This document shows positions 1-5,881 of a DNA stretch of 5,881 bases, in pieces; position 1 is the stretch's first letter, and each line of letters opens with the position of its first letter. A program made the position numbers and the translations under genes. This DNA is from Candidatus Krumholzibacteriia bacterium (GTDB taxonomy: Bacteria; Krumholzibacteriota; Krumholzibacteriia; Krumholzibacteriales; Krumholzibacteriaceae), in NCBI GenBank assembly GCA_026387805.1, contig JAPLKY010000366.1, positions 1 to 5,881 of the forward strand, written 5' to 3'. The notes under the pieces are model-generated. The model saw nothing but the letters and a program-made list of their open reading frames with translations. It searched no databases and was not told where the DNA came from.

Positions 1-944
1 AACGCGATCTCGCTGGCGGGAACCTCGAAGCTGACCTCGGCGCGCACCGCGCGCCCCGCGCCCTTGAAGCTCGCGACGTCGAAATGGAGCGGAAGGGTGT
101 TCTCGTCGATATCGCACTGATGGACGATGGGCAGCTCGCTCAGGAATCTGTCGAAGTTCCCCGCCGCTATTTCCATCTTCATGTTATCGCACTCGAATCC
201 GTTGATGACGTCTTTCATCGCCGATTGCCGCATGACGTCGGACAGTATGTACTTGTCCTTCCAGTAGTCGATCTCGCTCGGATCCGTGTTGTTCAGGACG
301 TTCTTGAACTCCTGCGGATCGAGAAACTCGATCGGCTCGAGCTTCCCTCGCTCCGTCGAGCGGGAGAGCTCGCTCGACCGCGCGATCCTCCTGATTTCAT
401 CGAGAGACGCGATCGGATGCTCCATGGCGCCGGACGAAAAGCTGTAGTGCCCCGTGAGCGTGAAATCCTTGAAGTCGACGACCATGGCGTACCGGTGGTA
501 GTACCAGACCTCGCCGGGTGGAGCCACGCCGTTCAGGGTGACGTCCCCCCGCATCTTCATCCGGCAGCTCGGAAGCCCCCATCTGATGATCGCCTCTCCG
601 CGATCGTCCCATCCGGGCGCCCCCCGCGAGCGGAAGTATTCCCGCGCCAGGGCGATCCGCTTGTCGTGTTCGACGCGGCGCTCGTTCTCGACCGAGGCCG
701 GCGTCGGATCGAGCTCCGCCCAGAAACGCCTGATCCACCGTGAACGTTCCCTCTCGGTCGAAAGCATGAGGTACTGTCGCATCTGGAGCGGGTTCATGAG
801 GATCTTGAGCTCGAGGTACTCGGAGAGCCGCTGCGAGGGGAGCTTCGCCACGAGCGAATCCTCTCCCGCGAAATTCTCCGCGGCCGCGCGGACGGGGAGA
901 AGAGCGCAGACGAGAATACCGAGTATGGTCGCAAGTTTCTTCAT
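1..944 (-). CDS. GWxTD-domain-like exported protein, downstream paralog (3' end outside window)
   Basis: An open frame of 314 codons runs from ATG at 944 to the window edge without a stop, so the C-terminal part is missing. Residues 1-22 are a classic signal peptide (MKK start, hydrophobic core, small residues near Ala20-Ala22), so the product is probably exported to the periplasm or outer membrane; no convincing lipobox is seen. The GWxTD-type core lies at about 66-150: an FWAELDPTP block (74-82) with the NER segment after it, then GWDDRG (111-116), an IRWGLP strand (120-125) and PGEVWYYH (143-150). Residues 204-230 link to a beta-rich region that begins with LPLHFDVASF (284-293). It is clearly paralogous to the gene just upstream, with about 20 of 31 identical residues over 284-314. 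It starts 28 bases after that gene's stop, with no strong Shine-Dalgarno, so it is probably co-transcribed. Cys127, Cys252 and Cys277 have no counterpart in the paralog. The biochemical role of the family is not known to me. Confidence 0.88.
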   Translation of the reverse strand, partial: MKKLATILGILVCALLPVRAAAENFAGEDSLVAKLPSQRLSEYLELKILMNPLQMRQYLMLSTERERSRWIRRFWAELDPTPASVENERRVEHDKRIALAREYFRSRGAPGWDDRGEAIIRWGLPSCRMKMRGDVTLNGVAPPGEVWYYHRYAMVVDFKDFTLTGHYSFSSGAMEHPIASLDEIRRIARSSELSRSTERGKLEPIEFLDPQEFKNVLNNTDPSEIDYWKDKYILSDVMRQSAMKDVINGFECDNMKMEIAAGNFDRFLSELPIVHQCDIDENTLPLHFDVASFKGAGRAVRAEVSFEVPASEIA

Positions 945-972
945 GGGCGAGCGGCGATGAGTCCCACGGAAT

Positions 973-1893
973 CTATTTCAAAATCGAGAAATCCTCGGAT
1001 TTCGTCGCCGTGCGGAAGCTGCGGCGGTCCGTGACCGTCACGATGAACCGGAACTTTCCTTCCCAGAGGTTCTCCGTCGCGACCGAGAGCCGCTGGGGCT
1101 GCGTCTCGCCGTATCCGCTCGTTTCGAACGAGGAGCTGATCGCGGCCGACGTCTCCTCGAAGACGGGGCCTCGCCTGCGCTTCTCGAGGGGGATGATCCG
1201 GTATTCGACGCGGTAGTAGGCGAGCCCCTCCGCGTCGGTGTCGAGCCCGTAGATCTCGAAGTACATCCAGAGCGGGAACGGCTTGCGGTAGGCATGCGAC
1301 GGATGCGGCACGACCTGCAGGTTGCCCTTGACGAAATCCTGATTCGCCTCGGTTTCCCTGATGCTGCTCGCGAACTGGATGTCGCTCACCGACGGCGAGG
1401 CGGCGTAGGGCGCAAGCTCGATGTTCGTGCGGTATTCGGCCCGCCGCCCGGAGATCCTGTCCCGCGCCTCGATTCCCATCCGGTAGTAGCCGGGCTCCAG
1501 CGCGAGGACGATCTGGGCGGGCATGAGGCTCGGGGGAGCCGGACCCGAGAGCAGATCCCCGGTCACGGTCGGTTTCACCGTGTCGACGGCGGCAGCGACC
1601 TCTTTCATTCGGACGTCCCGCACGAGGACCTTGAACTCGACGTCGGCGCCGAGAACGCCTTCCTTCTGAACGAACTGCAGCTCGCTCGTGGGAACCTCGA
1701 AGCTGATTTCGGTGCGCAGGGTCCGCTCGCCTCCCCGGAAGGATGCGACGTCGAAGTAGAGGGGAAGGAGCTTCTGGTCGAGCTCGAACGAGTAGATCGT
1801 CGGCCGCTCGTCGAGGGCGACGAAGAAATTATTGGCCGCCTTCTGGACCTTCTCCTGCTCCATCTCGGCGATGCGGTCCTTGAGCGTCATCAT
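973..1893 (-). CDS. C-terminal beta-rich half of the GWxTD-like protein, separated by the in-frame TAG
   Basis: This is the same reading frame as the N-terminal half, and coding similarity to the paralog begins directly after the TAG at 1957 (including a shared EIDY block near 1930-1916). The true unit therefore starts upstream; 1893 is only the first available ATG. It lacks a signal peptide and a clear ribosome binding site, so independent translation would give a mislocalised fragment. In full-gene numbering: a short charged helix at 243-258, LPLYFDVASF at about 281-290 followed by an FEVP strand, a PGYYRMGIEARD block at 372-383, a PHPSHAYRKPFPLW segment near 434-447 leading into YFEIYGL, and a terminal strand-rich segment rich in Thr, Val and Arg at 516-540. 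These look like one or two beta-sandwich domains, as expected after a GWxTD core. The final stop at 975-973 is also TAG. Intact length and composition argue against long-term decay. Confidence 0.75.
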   Translation of the reverse strand: MMTLKDRIAEMEQEKVQKAANNFFVALDERPTIYSFELDQKLLPLYFDVASFRGGERTLRTEISFEVPTSELQFVQKEGVLGADVEFKVLVRDVRMKEVAAAVDTVKPTVTGDLLSGPAPPSLMPAQIVLALEPGYYRMGIEARDRISGRRAEYRTNIELAPYAASPSVSDIQFASSIRETEANQDFVKGNLQVVPHPSHAYRKPFPLWMYFEIYGLDTDAEGLAYYRVEYRIIPLEKRRRGPVFEETSAAISSSFETSGYGETQPQRLSVATENLWEGKFRFIVTVTDRRSFRTATKSEDFSILK

Positions 1894-1956
1894 GCGCGTA
1901 TCGGGGCTCGCCGCGTAATCGATTTCGTCGGTATTGAAATCGACGAGATCCTTGAC

Positions 1957-1959
1957 CTA
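1957..1959 (-). other. In-frame TAG codon interrupting the first GWxTD-like gene
   Basis: The plus strand reads cta at 1957-1959, giving TAG as codon 217 of the frame that runs from 2607 to 973 (1635 bases, 545 codons including the last stop). The residues before it are S-P-D and those after it V-K-D. The paralog has D-P-Q-E-F-K-N at this point, with GAG (Glu212) opposite the TAG, so one G-to-T change in the coding strand would explain it. The next base is G (TAGG), which is not the classic leaky TAG-CA context. No frameshift is needed. Confidence 0.9.
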
Positions 1960-2607
1960 GTCGGGGCTCATGTACTGAACGGGGAACATCTCGGTGAGGA
2001 CGCCGTACTTCAAGAGGCCGCTGATGTTCTGATTCCGCTCGAGCTCGCGTCTCGAGGAGCGCCCCACCGGATCGCTCGCGAAGAAGTACTCCCCCTTGAG
2101 ATTGGCGTTCCGGAACTGAACGAGCATGTCGAGCGACTCGTAGAACCAGACCTCGCCCGGGGCCTTCATGCCGGAGAACGACACGGTGCCCCAGATCTGT
2201 GTGCGGTTGCTCGGGAGGCCGTAGCGTATGAGCGTCTCGCCGCGCCGGTCCCACCCGGGCGCCTTCGACATTCCGAAGAGCTTGCGCGCGAGGGCGGCCC
2301 GTCTCTCGTGCTCCTCCCTCCGCTCGTTCTCCGGGGTCGCCGGGGTCGGGTCGAGGCCGATCCAGAAACGCTCGAACCATTCCGCGCGGCGCTCCGCCGT
2401 CGGGAGCGAGAGGTACGCCTTCCGCTGGTACTTGTTCATGAAATACTGCGCGGCGAAGTAGGAGTAGCGCTCCTCCGGGCCGAGCTTCTTGAGGAGCGCG
2501 ATCTCGCCGGGGAACGAATCCTTCATCCCCCGCGCGGGCGCGGGAGCGGCGAGGACAGCGAACGAAATCGCGAATGCGGAGAGGAGTATGGAGGCGCTTC
2601 GCATCAT
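1957..2607 (-). CDS. GWxTD-domain-like exported protein, N-terminal half ending at an in-frame TAG
   Basis: The reading begins at ATG 2607, which overlaps the lptG stop as ATGA; a second ATG follows directly. An in-frame ATG at 2667 lies inside lptG and would place 20 charged residues before the signal peptide, so it is rejected. Residues 1-26 form a signal peptide with a hydrophobic core at 6-21 and Ala/Pro-rich residues before the likely cleavage site. The GWxTD-type core follows: FWIGLDPTP (81-89), the NER segment (94-96), GWDRRG (118-123), IRYGLP (127-132) and PGEVWFYE (150-157). The frame then meets TAG at codon 217, before the beta-rich C-terminal domains that such proteins normally carry. 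The same frame continues intact to 973, so this is best seen as the first part of one 544-codon gene. A 216-residue product would still contain the whole GWxTD core and be exported. No cysteines are present. The function of the family is unknown to me. Confidence 0.85.
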   Translation of the reverse strand: MMRSASILLSAFAISFAVLAAPAPARGMKDSFPGEIALLKKLGPEERYSYFAAQYFMNKYQRKAYLSLPTAERRAEWFERFWIGLDPTPATPENERREEHERRAALARKLFGMSKAPGWDRRGETLIRYGLPSNRTQIWGTVSFSGMKAPGEVWFYESLDMLVQFRNANLKGEYFFASDPVGRSSRRELERNQNISGLLKYGVLTEMFPVQYMSPD

Positions 2608-3683
2608 TGATTCGCCCGGTAGAGGAGCAGGCCGCCGACCCCGATGAAAATGATGTTTCCCATCCACGCGCCGAAGAGCGGATCGATGACGCCGCTGTGT
2701 CCGAGGCCTTGCCCTATTCTCAGCACTCCGTAGTAGGTAAAGCTGATCAAGAGCGTGAGTCCGAATCCCGTCGCCATCGAAGGCTTCCTCTTCGCGGAGG
2801 AGAGCGCGGCGCCGATCAGCGCGAAGATGAAACTCGTGAACGGAAAGCTGAATTTAAAATAAAGGTCCACGCGGTACTTGTCAACAGGGCCGCCGCTCCG
2901 CGCGAGCTTGTCGATATATACTCCGAGCTGGCGGAAGTTCATCTCCTCGGGGGCGATATCCTCCTTGGAGAAATCCTCGGGGCGCTCGGAAAGCTCCTTC
3001 ATCGGGAGCTTCGCGAACGTCGCGATCTTCTCCCCGTCCTTCGTGAACTCTCTCACGGCGCCGTCGACGAAGATCCACTCGGTTCCGTCCCAGAACGCCT
3101 TCTTGGCGTCGATCCGCCGCTCGAGGTTCCCCTCGCGGTATTCGTACAGGATCACGTTCATGAGTGCCTTGAGCATGACGTCGTACGTCTCGGCGTAGTA
3201 CGTCCTTCCCCGATCTCCCTGATAATGCACGTTCGAACGGTAGCGGGAGGTGTCCTCTTCCTTCACTCCCTCGATCTTGACGCGTTTGATTCTGACGCTC
3301 TTCCGGTTCGCGTCGGGCACGACGTACTCGCCGAACGCCATCACGACGAAGCTGATGAGCAACGCCGAAACGATGATCGGCAGAGCGACCCTCATGAGAG
3401 AGGTGCCCGACGAGATGAAGGCGGTCAGCTCGTTCTGCTTCGAGAGCTTTCCGAGCGAGAAGACGGCGGCGAGGAGCACCGAGACCGGTATGATCAGCGC
3501 GAGAATCCAGGGAATCTTGAAGGCGTAGTAGAGGACGATGTCGGAGAATCGCGGATGATTGTCGATATACGTGTTGATGTTTTCCGTCACGTCGACCGTG
3601 ACGTAGATCACCGTGAAGGCGAGAAGCCCGATCGCGAGATTGCGCCAGAAATCGCCGAGCACGTATCGGTCATGAATCCGCAC
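2604..3683 (-). CDS. lptG: LptG, permease subunit of the LPS export ABC transporter
   Basis: The 359-residue product matches the length of LptG (360 in Escherichia coli). It is an inner-membrane YjgP/YjgQ-family permease that, with LptF and the LptB ATPase, extracts lipopolysaccharide from the inner membrane and passes it to the LptC/LptA bridge. Visible are an N-terminal DRYVLGDF motif (5-12), TM1 at about 13-32, TM2 at about 50-76, the cytoplasmic coupling region GKLSKQNELTAFISSG (78-93), TM3 at about 97-118 ending in GEYVVP (118-123, compare GEWVAP in E. coli), a periplasmic beta-jellyroll region at about 125-265, and three C-terminal TMs at about 276-295, 303-323 and 335-355. The start is GTG at 3683, because it alone preserves the conserved N-terminus; this overlaps lptF by 14 bases. 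Its stop overlaps the next gene's ATG. LptB is not in the window. Confident as LptG by both sequence features and order. Confidence 0.93.
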   Translation of the reverse strand: MRIHDRYVLGDFWRNLAIGLLAFTVIYVTVDVTENINTYIDNHPRFSDIVLYYAFKIPWILALIIPVSVLLAAVFSLGKLSKQNELTAFISSGTSLMRVALPIIVSALLISFVVMAFGEYVVPDANRKSVRIKRVKIEGVKEEDTSRYRSNVHYQGDRGRTYYAETYDVMLKALMNVILYEYREGNLERRIDAKKAFWDGTEWIFVDGAVREFTKDGEKIATFAKLPMKELSERPEDFSKEDIAPEEMNFRQLGVYIDKLARSGGPVDKYRVDLYFKFSFPFTSFIFALIGAALSSAKRKPSMATGFGLTLLISFTYYGVLRIGQGLGHSGVIDPLFGAWMGNIIFIGVGGLLLYRANQ

Positions 3684-5061
3684 GACGCCACCATTTCGCG
3701 GGATTCAGCCGCGCCCAGTCGATCACGCCGAATTCCCGATTCGTCTGTCTGAGGATGAACACGGCGACGACGAGAAAGACGATGTTCGCGAGCCACATCG
3801 CGAGCCACGGTTCCATGAGCCGGCGGTCGGCGAGCTTCTCCCCGCTGATGAGAAAGATATAGTAGATGAGGAACAGGAGAATGCTGAAGCCGATGGAGAT
3901 CGTCATTCCCCGTTTGCCCGATCGGATCGCGAGCGGCGCGCCGAGAAGAACGAATATGATGCAGCTGAAGGGGAGCGCGAACTTCTTGTGGATCTCGACG
4001 CCGTACCTGTTTATCTGGCGAAGGTTCGAGTCGAGGGCGTAGGTCTGCGTCTCGAGTACTTGCAGGATCTGCTCCGCCTCGCTCTCGATCTTGGGCACCG
4101 CTTTCGTCGCGCCGGGTTCGGGGCGCGGGGGCGGCGGAGAGGCGCCGGGCGCGAGCGTGCGCGCGTCCTCGATCACGCGGGCGAACGTGGCGACGACGAA
4201 GTCGAGCGCAACCTGATTCATGTGCGCCCGCGTCGCGTCGCTCGTTCCCTCGTATTCGAGGATCTTCGCGCGCATCATCGCAACCGTCATCTCCCGGTCG
4301 TTCCGATGCGTGCGATCGGAGCGCTTGAGCGTTCGCTCCGTATCCTGGATGTTGAGCGTGAAATGCTTGAAGAGCGTCCGGCGGTACGTCTTGATGTCCG
4401 CCGGATCGGGCATCTCGTGGATCTCCCCGTCGTCGAGCTCGAAGCGCAGGACGCTTTCGCTCTCGCGGTATATCATTCGTCCGCTCGCTGCGATGATCGA
4501 TTTCGGCACGCCGCCCTTGAGCTCGAATATCTGGACGCCCTTGATCTCGCCCGTCTTGTCGTTCTTCTCCCGCACGAGGATCGTGTACCCCGCGAGCGCG
4601 TCCGAGAACATGTTCTCCTTGATCTGGAGCGTCGGTTTCATGCGGCCGATGTCGAGCATGAGATTCATGAGCCGGTGATTGCTCTCGGGAAGCAGCATGT
4701 TGAAGTAGAAAACGAGCCCCAGCGTCAGCGCCGCGGTCGCGGCGAGGACGGGAGCGATCATCCGGTAGAGCGATACTCCGCTCGATTTCATGGCCGTAAC
4801 TTCGTTGTCGGCCGCAAGTTGGCCGAACGCCATGAGCGTCGCGGGCATCACCGCCATTGGTATAATTAATGCGAACATGTGGCCGAGACTGAGGAAGAAA
4901 AACTCGAGAATGGTGAGGACGCTGACCCCTTTTCCGATGAATTTATCGAGCCATCGGATGATGAAATCCATCACGAATATGAAGGTGATGATCGCAAGGC
5001 TGAAGCAGTAGGGGCCGATATGGTTCGAGAGAATGTAGCGATCGAGTATTCGAATTCTCAT
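3670..5061 (-). CDS. lptF: LptF, permease subunit of the LPS export ABC transporter, with an enlarged periplasmic region
   Basis: YjgP/YjgQ-family inner-membrane protein, the partner of LptG in the LptB2FG lipopolysaccharide extractor. DRYILSNHIGPY (7-18) leads into TM1 (about 15-36). TM2 is at about 53-79, followed by the coupling segment FGQLAADNEVTAMKSSG (79-95), then TM3 at about 101-121. The C-terminal TMs lie at about 361-379, 386-406 and 417-437, and the pattern EIHKKFALPFS (356-366) to GAPLAIRSGKRG (374-385) is typical of bacterial LptF. At 463 residues it is about 100 longer than E. coli LptF. The excess sits between the jellyroll (about 140-235) and TM4: a charged, probably helical stretch at 241-300, a Pro-rich stretch at 305-322 and another helix at 325-350. 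ATG 5061 is the first start and keeps the conserved N-terminus; no strong Shine-Dalgarno is visible, only a GGGTG too far upstream. It is the first gene of the leftward cluster. Confidence 0.93.
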   Translation of the reverse strand: MRIRILDRYILSNHIGPYCFSLAIITFIFVMDFIIRWLDKFIGKGVSVLTILEFFFLSLGHMFALIIPMAVMPATLMAFGQLAADNEVTAMKSSGVSLYRMIAPVLAATAALTLGLVFYFNMLLPESNHRLMNLMLDIGRMKPTLQIKENMFSDALAGYTILVREKNDKTGEIKGVQIFELKGGVPKSIIAASGRMIYRESESVLRFELDDGEIHEMPDPADIKTYRRTLFKHFTLNIQDTERTLKRSDRTHRNDREMTVAMMRAKILEYEGTSDATRAHMNQVALDFVVATFARVIEDARTLAPGASPPPPRPEPGATKAVPKIESEAEQILQVLETQTYALDSNLRQINRYGVEIHKKFALPFSCIIFVLLGAPLAIRSGKRGMTISIGFSILLFLIYYIFLISGEKLADRRLMEPWLAMWLANIVFLVVAVFILRQTNREFGVIDWARLNPAKWWRRADS

Positions 5062-5179
5062 AGGCTTAAGCGTCTTTCACCCGATCATCGAAAGCAAGAT
5101 TGATGCCCCGCGCGGGATGCCAGGGGAGCCCTTGCCCCGGCGAGTTCCACGGCGGGCTGGAATACTGAATCCGGGTACC

Positions 5180-5224
5180 CCATTCCCCCTTCTTTCGTTC
5201 CCTGCAAGAAGGTCGGGGGAATGG
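5180..5224. repeat. Imperfect inverted repeat (hairpin) in the divergent region
   Basis: The left arm CCATTCCCCC (5180-5189) is an exact reverse complement of GGGGGAATGG (5215-5224). The pairing resumes inside with TTCTT (5190-5194) against AAGAA (5206-5210), leaving a 4-base bulge (5211-5214) and an 11-base loop: 15 base pairs in all. Neither flank has a proper T-tract (TGTGTGTGTATTATTTT follows on the plus strand), so it is not a convincing intrinsic terminator. It could be a leader structure for lptF or an operator-like site. Confidence 0.7.
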
Positions 5225-5321
5225 TGTGTGTGTATTATTTTGTGGACAAAGAGCGCCATTTCTGTCTCTTTTCCGGGACATCGGCCTGCGCCCGTCCGGC
5301 GTCTCGCCCCTGAAGGATCGA

Positions 5322-5351
5322 TTGAGCGACATGTCTAATGTAGCATATAGC
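5322..5351 (+). promoter_or_regulatory. Candidate sigma70-like promoter for the rightward gene
   Basis: TTGAGC (5322-5327), an 18-base spacer, then TATAGC (5346-5351) in an AT-richer patch of an otherwise GC-rich gap. Each hexamer matches four of six consensus bases. Transcription would begin near 5358, about 65 bases before the ATG at 5423. Chance occurrence is possible and the sigma-factor preference of this organism is unknown. Confidence 0.3.
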
Positions 5352-5416
5352 TATTCAGGGATAACAGCCTTTTCTCCCTCGCGGCGTTCATCGCGGCACG
5401 GCGGCGTACGCGTTGC

Positions 5417-5422
5417 AGGTGG
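5417..5422 (+). promoter_or_regulatory. Shine-Dalgarno-like AGGTGG that touches the ATG and leaves the start uncertain
   Basis: AGGTGG lies directly against the ATG at 5423, which is unusually close. The third codon, TTG at 5429, sits six bases after it, a normal spacing. Either codon may be the real start; the difference is two residues and does not alter the export signal. Confidence 0.4.
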
Positions 5423-5881
5423 ATGAAATTGTTTGCCTCGAACCGCGAAGCGAAATCCCGGACTTTCCCCTTTTCCCTGCCGGGAATCCTTTGCGCGCTT
5501 CTCGCCGCTGCGATACTTTCCCCGGCCGCTCTTCCGGCGCAAACGCTCAAGATCGAACTTCTCCGCATGATCGAGCTGTCCGAGGCGCGGTACTATATCG
5601 CGGAGAAAGGGGAGCTTCCCTCGAACTACCTGATGCTCGGCGGGGTCAGCACGAAAGGGGATTCGGTCGAGACCTTCCTGTATCCCAATTTTCTCGAGAG
5701 CCGGTTCGATCTCAGGTCCGAGTACGTCGAGTACGACGAGAGCACGGGGCTCATCTACCGCTTCCGCGTCCCGGCCCGGTATTTCTTCACGAGGAAAGAG
5801 GAGCGCAGGGATCTCTTCATCTACCTCGCGCCGCGCGATATGTCCATGCCCGAGTTCTCGCTGTCCGTCGAGCGGTTCGAC
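5423..5881 (+). CDS. Exported protein of unknown function (3' end outside window)
   Basis: An open frame of exactly 153 codons runs from ATG 5423 to the window edge with no stop. Upstream the frame is closed by TAG at 5348 and has no other ATG or GTG start. Residues 1-16 are polar and basic; a hydrophobic stretch at about 17-38 ends in Ala-Leu-Pro-Ala-Gln (36-40), a plausible signal peptidase I site, so the protein is probably periplasmic or in the outer membrane. The mature part begins with an amphipathic helix (about 41-60, many Glu/Leu/Arg). From about 80 on there are alternating aromatic and charged residues that suggest beta strands (for example LIYRFRVPARYFF at 110-122 and LFIYLAP at 130-136). 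Codon and base composition fit the neighbours. I do not recognise a family. The divergent position next to lptFG hints at an envelope role, but that is inference only. Confidence 0.8.
   Translation, partial: MKLFASNREAKSRTFPFSLPGILCALLAAAILSPAALPAQTLKIELLRMIELSEARYYIAEKGELPSNYLMLGGVSTKGDSVETFLYPNFLESRFDLRSEYVEYDESTGLIYRFRVPARYFFTRKEERRDLFIYLAPRDMSMPEFSLSVERFD

Larger units (their letters stand above)
5062..5422. other. Divergent intergenic region between lptF and the rightward gene
   Basis: This 361-base gap separates two divergent starts, so it should hold promoters for both directions. It contains a long imperfect hairpin (5180-5224), a 10-base palindrome CCCGCGCGGG (5107-5116), a GT run near 5224-5232, and AT-richer patches at 5231-5250 and 5331-5365. 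A rightward promoter candidate is listed separately. For lptF the best leftward candidate is an extended -10 reading TGCTACATT on the minus strand (5346-5338), with a poor -35 (CTGTTA, 5367-5362). It would give a leader of roughly 270 bases that includes the hairpin, but support is weak. Short frames inside the gap have no recognisable product. Confidence 0.6.

Noticed and set aside
973..1959. Reassignment of UAG to an amino acid in this organism
   Set aside because: The same gene ends with TAG at 975-973, and reading through that codon would enter the second GWxTD gene out of frame. A single internal TAG is better explained by mutation, error or local readthrough.
1294..2610. A 438-codon open frame on the plus strand, and other long plus-strand frames opposite the leftward genes (84-743, 2574-3752, 3988-4869)
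   Set aside because: They are antisense to genes with clear family motifs, are dominated by Arg, Glu, Asp, His and Leu as expected from reverse reading of high-GC codons, and show no recognisable domain or export signal.
3671..3673. ATG overlapping the lptF stop (ATGA) as the start of lptG
   Set aside because: It is in a different frame from lptG. Only GTG at 3683 gives the conserved DRYVLGDF N-terminus.
5107..5116. Palindrome CCCGCGCGGG as a regulator site or terminator
   Set aside because: A short GC-only palindrome is expected by chance in such GC-rich DNA; there is no loop or T-tract and no second copy in the gap.
5224..5232. GT dinucleotide run as a phase-variable repeat
   Set aside because: Only about four to five units and outside any coding frame; too short to suggest slippage control.
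5066..5332. An 88-codon minus-strand frame just upstream of lptF
   Set aside because: Rich in Pro, Arg, Gly and Ser, with no domain or membrane segment, and it runs straight through the hairpin. It looks like open frame by composition in the intergenic gap.

Overview
The window is a chromosomal-looking stretch of high-GC DNA from a diderm (LPS-bearing) bacterium. It holds one leftward gene cluster and, across a 361-base gap, the start of one rightward gene. The lipopolysaccharide-export permeases LptF and LptG imply an outer membrane. The two proteins behind them resemble the GWxTD-domain family, which is typical of Acidobacteria, Gemmatimonadota, Bacteroidota relatives and several uncultivated candidate phyla (Krumholzibacteria/Eisenbacteria-like lineages). 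The taxon cannot be fixed from this window. There are no tRNA or rRNA genes, insertion sequences, CRISPR arrays or phage signatures.

Layout, in the direction of transcription of the minus strand: lptF (5061 to 3670) overlaps lptG (3683 to 2604) by 14 bases. lptG overlaps a GWxTD-type exported protein (start 2607) by 4 bases (ATGA). After this gene's final stop at 973, a second, paralogous GWxTD-type protein starts at 944 and runs off the left edge. The tight packing suggests one polycistronic, translationally coupled unit that ties the GWxTD pair to LPS transport or the outer membrane.

The most notable point is that the first GWxTD gene carries an in-frame TAG codon at 1959 to 1957. The 327 codons downstream of it, in the same frame, are intact and align with the neighbouring paralog, including the residues right around the stop. 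The paralog has a GAG (Glu) codon where the first gene has TAG. The gene is therefore either freshly nonsense-mutated, read through, or affected by a base-calling error. The same gene also ends with TAG, which argues against wholesale UAG reassignment.

On the right, 5062-5422 is a divergent intergenic region with a long imperfect hairpin and a candidate promoter. From 5423 onward a plus-strand gene encodes an exported protein of unknown function, which is cut by the window end after 153 codons.
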